DNA from: an uncultured Prevotellaceae bacterium
Lineage (GTDB): Bacteria; Bacteroidota; Bacteroidia; Bacteroidales; Bacteroidaceae
Reading direction: 5' to 3'
DNA: 64,000 nt
Assembly: GCA_947305005.1 (NCBI GenBank)
Contig: CAMZCM010000001.1
Coordinates: 186,001-250,000, forward strand
A program made the position numbers and the translations under genes. Positions 15,270-23,100 of the stretch are shown here, one piece after another; position 1 is the first letter of the stretch, and every line of letters starts with the position of its first letter. The notes below the pieces were generated by a model that was not told where the DNA came from, did not search any database, and worked only from the letters and a program-made list of their open reading frames with translations.

Positions 15270-18065
15270 TCACTGAAACAACAGCGTTCCGTCCACAGCC
15301 TGTCCGTTGGCCTTCACCGTGATGGCGGTAGGCTTGCTACCCGTGAAGAAGGTGACGTGTGCCTTGCCTTCGGCATCGGTTTTCAGGTCGGGGTTCCAAT
15401 AGAGCGTCCTGCGATAGTCACCTTGTCCTTCCGGCAAGGGGTGTTGGCTGTAGTTCGGATGGTAGAAATCATCAGCCACGTTGAAGCCCTGCAGGGCATA
15501 GTAGCGGTCACGATAGGTGGTTCTCATACCTTCGTCTTCAGGGCGGCGCAGGTCGATGGTGACCGTAGGCTGGTTGTCCTGATCGAAAGCTGTGCTGCCT
15601 TCGCGGCGGGGTGAGTAGTCGGTATAGACATACACCTTATCTAAATTATAGAGCTGATTGTAGGCGTTGATGGCAGTGGGCGTGTGATAACGAGAGGGGT
15701 GCAATGTATTATAGCGTATCTCGATAAAATAGTTCCGGTCCATATTCATGTCACCGATATAGGTGCGGGCAATGTCCGTCACGAAACGGTTATGACCTTG
15801 GTACCAAGGCACACAAAGTCCTGCGTCAGAGGCAGCGTTAAACGCTTCATAGGCATCGAGGACGAAGGCAGGGTAGGCAGCATTGAACTTACGTAAACCC
15901 CGACGACGGCCATTGATGGTGACGGTGTTCATCGTCGTCACATCAGGCAGGAAGTCCAGTGTCTGAACGCTGCTTTTGGGGACTTCAGGATAATGTGTAT
16001 GGTAGAAGTCATAGGGCTTGACAAAGCGAGGATAGGGGAAGCTGAGGCGGACATAGAACTCGGGGTAATCCTCTTCGTCCATCGAAATCCACTGATGTGG
16101 CTTGTCGGCTTTCCACTTGGTGGTATCACTGGCGCTGAGGAAAAGCAGACAGTAGCCCTGGAAGTCGGGAATCTGCATCCGGAAACGTCCTTTCTCGGTA
16201 ACAGCATCACCGATGATTCCATCCTTACTGCCTGGCTGTACGAACTCGGCGTGGACAAGTGTCTCATGTTTCAGTCGGCCCTCGTCGGCGAAGAAACGTG
16301 AGGAGGCGAGGCCTGTGATGGAATACTGACCCTCGCGGGTCGTATAGTTATTGAGGGTAGTGCGTAGGTCTTCATAAGCCTGTTCGCTGGCACTTAATTC
16401 CACCTCTTCATCACCATTGTCCGACCATGCATCTTCAGTACCTGCTTCCATGAATGCCTGATGGTCGGCAATGTCTTTATCACGGATTTCATCGGCTTTC
16501 TGCTGGGCGGAGTAGTTGTGGACGATGCCTGAGAGAACCTGCGTATATTCAGCGGGATGATTGAGGGCAAAAGCCTTGGGCGTGGCCATGGTATGCCAGT
16601 CGAAACGGCGCCACCCCTGTGTCATCATCAGGAGGTCGAGAGCGGTGCGATGTTCTTCATCGTCGGCTTCGAAGAAATAGTTGGGTTGAGGCACGAAGCC
16701 TTTGATCTCGCTGGCCAGCAGCATCTCGGTCATGATATTACCGTTGTCATAGAGGTAGTCTTGCAGCGCTGCATCACGAACAGAGAGGGAAATAACAGAG
16801 TTAGGAGTTGAAAGTTCAGAGTTGAAAGTTCTTTCATCTTTAATCTCTAAATTCACTTGCTCGAAAGGTTCATATTCAGCTTTCAAACCGCTGACGGAGA
16901 GGGTGGGCTTTGTGAGTTCAGGACGTGTGACAAAGAAGAGGCGATCGGCCCACACGCGGCCTGCTTCATCGAAGACCGTGACCTGATGCACACCCGCAGG
17001 CAGATCCTCTTTCAGCGGCAAGCGCCCACCGCTGAGCGTCTCGAACTGCTCCACGACACCTTCGTGCTGCACGGTCAGTCCGAGAGGACGTTGTGCGAGC
17101 ACTCCCTTAGGCGTCACATTGGTCACCCATTGATCGCCCTCGCGGACAACGCTGAGCGATACGCCGTCGGTCAGAATCTTGGGCAGTTTCAAGGTCACCG
17201 TCTTACCATTCGTACTGGTGAAGCGGGCTTCGTATTTCGCTCCCTCCTGTGGCGTGAACGAGATGAGGCCGCGACCTCGGTTGACCGCCTGAGCGGTTTG
17301 GATGGCTGTCTTCCCGTCCTGCAACAGTTCTAAGTTGCCTTGCTGCCACTCGCCTTCCTCCGTGACCGCTTCAAAAGCCATGCGGCACGGTGCACCGGCG
17401 ATGAGGGAACCGCCTTCTGGGAAGACGGAGAGCACAAGTCCGCTCTTGTCCTTCTCCTTGGCTGTGCGACGCAGGGGCCTCACACTCATGTCGTGGGCAT
17501 AGTCGCCCGGTTCCTTGGGCTTGTTATAAATAGGAAAGACTCTCGAGTATAGTTTATCGTAGTCGCGGTAGTACTCACGGGCCATCGCCTTGTTGAAGAA
17601 CCACTCCTCGGCGTACTTCGTGTGAGGGTGTTGGGTCATGCCCCAGTTCAGCTGCCAGCGGGTGTAGGCCCGTAGCTCATAGAAACCACCGTAGAGCGTG
17701 TCGGCCAGCACGAAGTTACCGTGGCCGCGTCCGTTTTTCATCTCCGTCAGCTGTCGTTCCACGAGGTAGCCATCCTGATTGTACAGCTCCACATAAAGCA
17801 CACGACTCACGTTGCTGGGCACACCTTTATCTGTTCTGCGTGTGTAAGCGGCGTACCAGATGGTGTCGCCCAAGAAGTAACAGGTATTGTCCAGATGTAC
17901 GAACACCTTCTCCTGCGGAATCGCTTTGCCAAAGCGGGACAGATGGTCTGCCCAGCCTTCCAATGTTGTTGGATTCTGGGTACTAGAAGTCTGTGCCTGC
18001 GTGGGTGCAGACATCATATTGATGATGTATAAAAATATACTAAGGTATAGGGATAATCGTCTCAT
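15270..18065 (-). CDS. Secreted macroglobulin (MG2)-like protein, 931 aa
   Basis: Start ATG 18065 (MRRLSLYLSIFLYIINMMSA, a signal peptide) fits the -7 box at 18083-18091; an in-frame TTG at 18086 falls inside the box region. After PQEKVFVHLDNTCYFLGDTIWYAAYTRR, which matches the MG2-like opening found in Bacteroidota macroglobulin-related proteins, come several beta-sandwich domains. The middle has ASEIKGFVPQPNYFFE and the end HVTFFTGSKPTAITVKANG. It is presumably an outer-membrane or periplasmic protein, perhaps protease-trapping or adhesive; the function is unknown. A repeat-derived insertion, TFNSELSTPNS, is encoded at about 16798-16835. Confidence 0.7.
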   Translation of the reverse strand: MRRLSLYLSIFLYIINMMSAPTQAQTSSTQNPTTLEGWADHLSRFGKAIPQEKVFVHLDNTCYFLGDTIWYAAYTRRTDKGVPSNVSRVLYVELYNQDGYLVERQLTEMKNGRGHGNFVLADTLYGGFYELRAYTRWQLNWGMTQHPHTKYAEEWFFNKAMAREYYRDYDKLYSRVFPIYNKPKEPGDYAHDMSVRPLRRTAKEKDKSGLVLSVFPEGGSLIAGAPCRMAFEAVTEEGEWQQGNLELLQDGKTAIQTAQAVNRGRGLISFTPQEGAKYEARFTSTNGKTVTLKLPKILTDGVSLSVVREGDQWVTNVTPKGVLAQRPLGLTVQHEGVVEQFETLSGGRLPLKEDLPAGVHQVTVFDEAGRVWADRLFFVTRPELTKPTLSVSGLKAEYEPFEQVNLEIKDERTFNSELSTPNSVISLSVRDAALQDYLYDNGNIMTEMLLASEIKGFVPQPNYFFEADDEEHRTALDLLMMTQGWRRFDWHTMATPKAFALNHPAEYTQVLSGIVHNYSAQQKADEIRDKDIADHQAFMEAGTEDAWSDNGDEEVELSASEQAYEDLRTTLNNYTTREGQYSITGLASSRFFADEGRLKHETLVHAEFVQPGSKDGIIGDAVTEKGRFRMQIPDFQGYCLLFLSASDTTKWKADKPHQWISMDEEDYPEFYVRLSFPYPRFVKPYDFYHTHYPEVPKSSVQTLDFLPDVTTMNTVTINGRRRGLRKFNAAYPAFVLDAYEAFNAASDAGLCVPWYQGHNRFVTDIARTYIGDMNMDRNYFIEIRYNTLHPSRYHTPTAINAYNQLYNLDKVYVYTDYSPRREGSTAFDQDNQPTVTIDLRRPEDEGMRTTYRDRYYALQGFNVADDFYHPNYSQHPLPEGQGDYRRTLYWNPDLKTDAEGKAHVTFFTGSKPTAITVKANGQAVDGTLLFQ

Positions 18066-18082
18066 GAGTCGTATTCTTGGGG

Positions 18083-18091
18083 ACAAAGATA
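18083..18091 (-). promoter_or_regulatory. Promoter -7 box of the macroglobulin-like gene
   Basis: Minus-strand TATCTTTGT. The 16-bp block at 18094-18109, two bases further upstream, is identical to the one at the thyA promoter (26527-26542). Confidence 0.65.
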
Positions 18092-18166
18092 AGGAAAAGT
18101 TGAGAGTTTGCTAATGATTGATGAAAGTTTTTTCCTTTTTTTGCGTCTTTAAGTGAAAATAATCTC

Positions 18167-18174
18167 TATCTTTG
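18167..18174 (+). promoter_or_regulatory. Promoter -7 box of the phosphohexomutase gene
   Basis: TATCTTTG followed by CACC, with TTTG (18140-18143) 23 nt upstream. It gives a leader of about 35 nt. Confidence 0.75.
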
Positions 18175-18213
18175 CACCGAAAACCAACTTAAACTTATCA
18201 ACTATCAACTAAT

Positions 18214-19602
18214 ATGACTCTTATCAAATCCATTTCCGGCATCCGTGGCACTATCGGAGGCCGTGCAGGCGACACCCTGAACCCCTTAGACATTGTGAAA
18301 TTCGTTTCGGCTTATGCTACGCTGATCCGTAAGACCGACAAAATCGGCTCCAACAAAATTGTTGTTGGACGCGATGCCCGTATCTCTGGTGAGATGGTGA
18401 AGAATGTGGTTTGCGGTACGCTCATGGGCATGGGCTTCGATGTGGTGAACATCGGACTTGCCACCACGCCGACCACAGAGCTGGCCGTGACGATGGAAGG
18501 TGCCTGCGGCGGTATCATCCTGACCGCTTCGCACAACCCCCGTCAGTGGAACGCACTGAAGCTGTTGAACAGCGACGGTGAGTTCCTGAACGCTGCCGAA
18601 GGTGCTGAGGTGCTGCGCATCGCTGCTGCTGAGGACTTTGAGTATGCTGATGTCGATCATCTCGGCAAGTACCGTGAGGACAATAGCTACGACCAGAAGC
18701 ACATCGATTTGGTGAAAGACCTTGCTCTCGTAGATGTAGAGGCTATCAAGGCTCGCAAGTTCCGCGTAGCGCTCGACACTGTGAATTCCGTCGGCGGTGT
18801 GATCCTGCCTAAGTTGCTGGAGCAGCTGGGCGTGGAGACCGTGACCTGCCTCTATGGCGAGCCTACGGGTGACTTCCAGCACAATCCTGAACCGCTGGAG
18901 AAGAACCTCGGCGACATCAAGGCACTGATGCAGAAGGGTGGCTACGATATTGCTTTCGTGGTCGATCCCGATGTCGATCGTCTGGCCCTGTTCTGCGAGG
19001 ACGGCACCATGTATGGCGAGGAATACACGCTCGTCACCGTGGCTGACTACATTTTGCAGCACACGCCTGGCAACACCGTCAGCAACCTCTCTTCAACTCG
19101 TGCTCTGCGCGACGTGACCCGCAAGTATGGCTGCGAGTACAATGCTGCCGCTGTGGGTGAAGTGAATGTGGTCACCAAGATGAAGGCTACCAACGCTGTC
19201 ATCGGCGGCGAAGGCAATGGCGGTGTCATCTATCCCGCTGCCCACTATGGCCGCGACGCGCTCGTCGGTATCGCTCTCATCCTGACCTATCTGGCCAAGA
19301 AAGGAATGAAGACCAGCGAGCTCCGCGCCACCTATCCTCCTTACTGCATCGCCAAGAATCGCATTGACCTCACACCTGACACCGATGTGGATGCTATCCT
19401 GGCCAAGGTGAAAGACCTCTACAAGAACGAGGAGGTGAACGACATCGACGGCGTGAAGATTGACTTCCCCGACAAGTGGGTACACCTGCGCAAGTCCAAC
19501 ACCGAGCCCATCATCCGCGTTTATTCTGAGGCTGCCACGATGGAGGCTGCCGATGCGATTGGCAAGGAAATCATGGATGTTGTATATTCAATGACTAAAT
19601 AA
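18214..19602 (+). CDS. glmM: Phosphoglucosamine mutase / phosphohexomutase
   Basis: 462 aa alpha-D-phosphohexomutase. The phosphoserine loop is in TASHNPRQWNALKLL, the metal loop in DPDVDRLALFCEDG, the sugar-binding loop in GGEGNGGVIYP, and the phosphate-binding loop in RKSNTEPIIRVYSEA. It interconverts hexosamine (or hexose) 6- and 1-phosphates, feeding UDP-GlcNAc for peptidoglycan and LPS. In Bacteroidota this length and sequence are usually called phosphoglucosamine mutase; specificity for mannose or glucose phosphates cannot be excluded. Confidence 0.88.
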   Translation: MTLIKSISGIRGTIGGRAGDTLNPLDIVKFVSAYATLIRKTDKIGSNKIVVGRDARISGEMVKNVVCGTLMGMGFDVVNIGLATTPTTELAVTMEGACGGIILTASHNPRQWNALKLLNSDGEFLNAAEGAEVLRIAAAEDFEYADVDHLGKYREDNSYDQKHIDLVKDLALVDVEAIKARKFRVALDTVNSVGGVILPKLLEQLGVETVTCLYGEPTGDFQHNPEPLEKNLGDIKALMQKGGYDIAFVVDPDVDRLALFCEDGTMYGEEYTLVTVADYILQHTPGNTVSNLSSTRALRDVTRKYGCEYNAAAVGEVNVVTKMKATNAVIGGEGNGGVIYPAAHYGRDALVGIALILTYLAKKGMKTSELRATYPPYCIAKNRIDLTPDTDVDAILAKVKDLYKNEEVNDIDGVKIDFPDKWVHLRKSNTEPIIRVYSEAATMEAADAIGKEIMDVVYSMTK

Positions 19603-19603
19603 G

Positions 19604-19775
19604 GACTCTCCCCCCGCCCTCCGGAAGGAGCAGATACATTTGACTGTTTGAAATCCTTTGACGTCACAATCTATATGTATAAAGTCCAAAGTCTATTGTT
19701 CTTTTCCTTGCCCACTGCCCCCCTATTTGCACAGGTAACTGCTCCCTCCCTTATAGGGAGGGCGGGGGGAGAGTC
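19604..19775. repeat. 19-bp perfect inverted repeats enclosing the sulfatase promoter, start and signal peptide
   Basis: GC-rich arms at 19604-19622 and 19757-19775 are exact reverse complements. A second, shorter pairing lies just inside (GGAGCAG at 19627-19633 against CTGCTCC at 19739-19745). The right copy also has an internal hairpin (CCCTCCC...GGGAGGG, about 19743-19762). The enclosed 134 bp contain a TACATTTG box, the sulfatase start codon and its signal peptide, so the right arm is protein-coding. Confidence 0.85.
19635..19642 (+). promoter_or_regulatory. Possible promoter -7 box of the sulfatase
   Basis: TACATTTG matches TAnnTTTG but has no TTTG at the -33 position (C-rich there). 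The predicted start of transcription is near 19647, supporting ATG 19675 over TTG 19648. Confidence 0.5.
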
Positions 19776-21327
19776 TTCGCAAGGTCCTCGTCCCAACATC
19801 GTCTATATCATGACGGATGACCACACGGCGCAGATGATGTCGTGTTATGACACGCGTTTTGTGGAGACCCCCAATCTGGACCGTATCGCTCGCGATGGAG
19901 TGCGCTTCACGCATAGCTACGTGGCCAACTCGCTGAGCGGCCCCTCGCGCGCCTGTATGCTCACGGGCAAGCATTCTCATAAGAATGGCTTCACGAACAA
20001 TGAGCACGGCATCTTCGACGGCTCACAGCAGACGATGCCAAAGCTTTTGCAGAAAGCTGGCTACGAGACTTGTCTCATCGGCAAATGGCACCTTGTGAGC
20101 AGACCGACAGGCTTCGATCACTGGGAAATTCTCCCGGCACAGGGTGATTATTATAACCCTGCCTTTATCCATGAGGATGGCACACGTGGTGTGGACAGCG
20201 GATACGTCACCCGCATCATCACAGACAAGGCCATCGACTGGATGGAACAGGGACATAGCAAGCCTTTCGCTCTCTTCATTCACCACAAAGCCTGTCACCG
20301 TGCTTGGCTGCCTGCCCTTGAGGATATCCGTCTCTATGAGGACAAGACCTTTGCATTGCCGACCGACTTTCACGATGACTATGCCACCCGTGAGGCTGCC
20401 GGCAAGACGGAGATGGAGATCGGCAAGGACATGGACATTGTCTATGACACCAAGATGTTCGTGAACGCCAAGGAGACACCTGAGACCCGTCTGTCCCGCT
20501 CCTATCAAGGCATGATTGGACGTCTGTCGCCACAGGAACGCAAGCAGTACGATGACTTCTACGTTCCCCTCTCCCGTGAGTTCTATGAGAAATGGGGAAA
20601 GGACTATAACTTCCTGCCCAAGCAAGCGAAGAGCAGCGTTGCGGGGAGTCGTGATGCTGAGCTGCTGGAGTGGAAATACCAGCGGTATATGAGAGACTAT
20701 GCCAAGGTGGTTCACTCGCTGGATCAGGAAGTCGGACGTGTACTTGACTATCTGGAAAAGAAAGGGATGCTGGACAATACCCTCGTGGTCTATACCTCTG
20801 ACCAAGGATTCTATATGGGCGAGCATGGCTGGTTCGACAAGCGTTTTATGTACGAGGAGAGTCTCTCGACCCCACTCGTGATGCGCCTACCGAAAGGCTA
20901 TGAACGTCGCGGCGTGATTGATGAGATGGTGCAGAACATCGACTATGCCCCCACCTTCCTTGACCTCGCCGGAGCACCCATTCCCGCAGATATCCAAGGC
21001 GTGTCGCTGGCACCGCTACTGAAAGGCAAAGCTGCCACGAAGGAGGACAAAGCTGCCATCAAGAACTGGCGCGATGCCATCTACTATCATTACTATGAGT
21101 TTCCCGCAGAGCACGATGTCCGTCGTCACTACGGCATCCGTACCGATCGTTACAAGCTCATTCATTTCTATGGTCACGATGTTAATAATTGGGAACTCTT
21201 TGACCTGAAGAAAGACCCGCATGAGTTGCACAACCTCTATGGCCTGCCCGGCTATGAGCAGTTACAACGACAACTGCATCATCGGTTGGAACTCCTGCAG
21301 ATTCAGTACGATGATCCTCAGCGATAA
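19675..21327 (+). CDS. Family S1 sulfatase (Ser-type), possibly GlcNAc-6-O-sulfatase
   Basis: About 550 aa from ATG 19675 with signal peptide MYKVQSLLFFSLPTAPLFAQ. The core motif is S-G-P-S-R in NSLSGPSRACMLTGKHSH: a serine-type site that must be oxidised to formylglycine by an anaerobic maturase. The metal site NIVYIMTDDH, and IGKWHLVSRPTGFDHW and YTSDQGFYMGEHGWFDKR, complete the alkaline-phosphatase-like fold. The sequence recalls glycosaminoglycan/mucin N-acetylglucosamine-6-sulfatases, by memory. Residues between signal peptide and enzyme (TAPSLIGRAGGESSQG) are encoded by a repeat arm. It shares a bidirectional terminator with tRNA-Gln. Confidence 0.88.
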   Translation: MYKVQSLLFFSLPTAPLFAQVTAPSLIGRAGGESSQGPRPNIVYIMTDDHTAQMMSCYDTRFVETPNLDRIARDGVRFTHSYVANSLSGPSRACMLTGKHSHKNGFTNNEHGIFDGSQQTMPKLLQKAGYETCLIGKWHLVSRPTGFDHWEILPAQGDYYNPAFIHEDGTRGVDSGYVTRIITDKAIDWMEQGHSKPFALFIHHKACHRAWLPALEDIRLYEDKTFALPTDFHDDYATREAAGKTEMEIGKDMDIVYDTKMFVNAKETPETRLSRSYQGMIGRLSPQERKQYDDFYVPLSREFYEKWGKDYNFLPKQAKSSVAGSRDAELLEWKYQRYMRDYAKVVHSLDQEVGRVLDYLEKKGMLDNTLVVYTSDQGFYMGEHGWFDKRFMYEESLSTPLVMRLPKGYERRGVIDEMVQNIDYAPTFLDLAGAPIPADIQGVSLAPLLKGKAATKEDKAAIKNWRDAIYYHYYEFPAEHDVRRHYGIRTDRYKLIHFYGHDVNNWELFDLKKDPHELHNLYGLPGYEQLQRQLHHRLELLQIQYDDPQR

Positions 21328-21329
21328 AC

Positions 21330-21370
21330 AAGAAAAAGCCCCAAACTCTGTTGAGCTTGGGGCTTTTCTT
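21330..21370. terminator. Bidirectional terminator between the sulfatase and tRNA-Gln
   Basis: AAGAAAA-AGCCCCAA pairs with TTGGGGCTTTTCTT around a loop of about 12 nt. T-rich ends on both strands serve both convergent genes. Confidence 0.85.
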
Positions 21371-21374
21371 GCCG

Positions 21375-21445
21375 TTGGGATACCCGGATTCGAACCAGGA
21401 AAAACAGAACCAAAACCTGTTGTGTTACCATTACACCATATCCCA
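21375..21445 (-). tRNA. tRNA-Gln (anticodon TTG)
   Basis: On the minus strand acceptor TGGGATA pairs with TATCCCA, with discriminator A. The D-loop is GTGTAATGGTAACAC, anticodon loop TTTTGGT gives TTG, and the T-arm CCTGG-TTCGAATCCGG is intact. CCA is not encoded. A TACCTTTGC box lies upstream at 21475-21483. Confidence 0.92.
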
Positions 21446-21474
21446 ATCCTAAGGCTTTTATTGCTAAAAGCGCG

Positions 21475-21483
21475 GCAAAGGTA
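21475..21483 (-). promoter_or_regulatory. Promoter -7 box of tRNA-Gln
   Basis: Minus-strand TACCTTTGC 30 nt upstream of the mature tRNA. No clear TTTG is seen at -33. Confidence 0.6.
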
Positions 21484-21487
21484 AGGA

Positions 21488-21525
21488 AAATTTACGATTT
21501 ACGATTTACGTTTTACGATTTATTT
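21488..21525. repeat. ATTTACG heptamer repeat
   Basis: About five degenerate copies of ATTTACG (ATTTACGATTTACGATTTACG then TTTTACG) between tRNA-Gln and tyrS. A related array lies at the other end of tyrS (22886-22918). Confidence 0.7.
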
Positions 21526-21577
21526 TTGTTCTTACCCGTATTTTTCTGATTTTTACCGCTCCAGAAGGGCTTTATCT

Positions 21578-22879
21578 TTACTCTGCAATGAGCAAATAAT
21601 AGTTTTTCTTGCCCTTTTGCACGAGCAGGTAGCGACCGTCAATCAAATCAGCTGTGGTGACCGCTTGGTCGAAGGCTGTGAGCTTCTCTTTGTTCAAGCT
21701 CACGCCGCCACCCTGTGCCATCTTACGCATCTCGCCCTTGCTGGGGAAACACTGCGTCTCGGCTGCCATCAGGTCAATGGCCTTGATGCCTTCACCTTCG
21801 AGCAGGCTACGACTGATGGTGAAGTGGGGAACACCGCTGAAGACATCGAGCAACGTAGCCTCGTCCAGTTTCACCAGACTTTCTTTCGTGGCTTTGCCGA
21901 AGAGGATATTGGACGCTTCGAGCGCCAGCTCGTAGTCCTCGCGACCGTGAACCAGAATGGTGACTTCCTCGGCCAGACGCTTCTGCAGCACGCGGCGACC
22001 CGGATCTTGACGATGCTCCTCAATGAGGGCATCGATGGTCTCCTTGTCCAGCGAGGTGAAGATCTTAATGTAACGCTCAGCTTCCTCATCGCCTACGTTG
22101 AGCCAGAACTGGTAGAATACATATGGTGTGGTACGATTGCGGTCGAGCCAGATGTTGCCTTGCTCCGTCTTACCGAACTTCTTGCCGTCGCTCTTGGTGA
22201 TGAGCGGACAGGTGAGGGCATAAGCCTCGTTCTCTGCGCCCAGCTTACGACGAATCAGCTCCGTGCCGGTGGTGATGTTACCCCATTGGTCACTGCCACC
22301 CATCTGTAGCTTGCAGCCCTTGGTCTGGTAGAGATGCAGGAAGTCGTAGCCCTGCAGCAGTTGGTAGGTGAACTCCGTGAAGGACATGCCCTCCTGGAAT
22401 TCGCCGTTCAGACGACGTTTCACGCTGTCCTTGGCCATCATGTAGTTGACGGTAATACACTTACCAATGTCACGGGCAAAGGAGAGGAATGTGAAGTCCT
22501 TCATCCAGTCGTAGTTGTTCACGAGTTCAGCTGCATTGGGCGCATCGCTGTCGAAGTCGAGGAAGCGTGACAACTGCTCACGAATACATGCTACGTTGTG
22601 ACGCAAGGTCTCTTCGTCCAGCAAATTACGCTCCTGGCTCTTGCCACTGGGGTCGCCAATCATGCCCGTAGCACCGCCCAGCAGGGCGATGGGCTTATGG
22701 CCGCAGCGCTGCAGATGACGCAACATCATCACGCCGCAGAGGTGGCCGATATGAAGGCTGTCGGCTGTCGGGTCAATACCCACGTAAGCCGTTACTTGTT
22801 CTTTCTGAAGGAGTTCTTCGGTGCCTGGCATCATCTGATGGATCATGCCGCGCCATGTAAGTTCTTCTACGAAATTCAT
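21578..22879 (-). CDS. tyrS: Tyrosyl-tRNA synthetase
   Basis: 433 aa class I synthetase. It has HIGH ([17 protein letters not shown]), the tyrosine-specific [34 protein letters not shown], and a KMSKS-type loop ([13 protein letters not shown]). A C-terminal S4 RNA-binding domain ends in [20 protein letters not shown]. It is monocistronic with a promoter at 22926-22934 and a leader of about 45 nt made of TTTACGA-type repeat. Confidence 0.97.
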   Translation of the reverse strand: MNFVEELTWRGMIHQMMPGTEELLQKEQVTAYVGIDPTADSLHIGHLCGVMMLRHLQRCGHKPIALLGGATGMIGDPSGKSQERNLLDEETLRHNVACIREQLSRFLDFDSDAPNAAELVNNYDWMKDFTFLSFARDIGKCITVNYMMAKDSVKRRLNGEFQEGMSFTEFTYQLLQGYDFLHLYQTKGCKLQMGGSDQWGNITTGTELIRRKLGAENEAYALTCPLITKSDGKKFGKTEQGNIWLDRNRTTPYVFYQFWLNVGDEEAERYIKIFTSLDKETIDALIEEHRQDPGRRVLQKRLAEEVTILVHGREDYELALEASNILFGKATKESLVKLDEATLLDVFSGVPHFTISRSLLEGEGIKAIDLMAAETQCFPSKGEMRKMAQGGGVSLNKEKLTAFDQAVTTADLIDGRYLLVQKGKKNYYLLIAE

Positions 22880-22885
22880 CGATGT

Positions 22886-22918
22886 AATTTACGATTTTAC
22901 GATTTACTATTTACAATT
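22886..22918. repeat. TTTACGA-type repeat in the tyrS leader
   Basis: TTTACGATTTTACGATTTAC and TATTTACAATTT run between the promoter and the tyrS start. The orientation is the same as at 21488-21525, so tyrS is flanked by direct copies. Confidence 0.65.
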
Positions 22919-22925
22919 TGCGGGT

Positions 22926-22934
22926 GCAAAGGTA
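22926..22934 (-). promoter_or_regulatory. Promoter -7 box of tyrS
   Basis: Minus-strand TACCTTTGC followed by ACCCG. Its upstream flank is shared with the nhaA promoter. Confidence 0.75.
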
Positions 22935-23100
22935 CGTCTTTTTCTACGAAGTAGCACATAAAATGGTTTGAAAAATCCACGTGTGGCGTGCAAAAGTGCG
23001 TAAGTATTCTCTTCTAAAGCTGTCTTTATAAAGCAAATTCAGTTATTATATATATAGGTACGCGTACGCGAAAAAGAAATGAACGAGGTGTGAAGTTTGC

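Noticed and set aside
19604-19775. Insertion sequence ends
   Set aside because: The arms enclose only 134 bp with no transposase, target duplication or IS-like termini.
23041-23095. Alternating TATATATA and CGCGTACGCG tract after malQ
   Set aside because: Short palindromic low-complexity sequence without a convincing stem-loop or T-run; no function can be supported.
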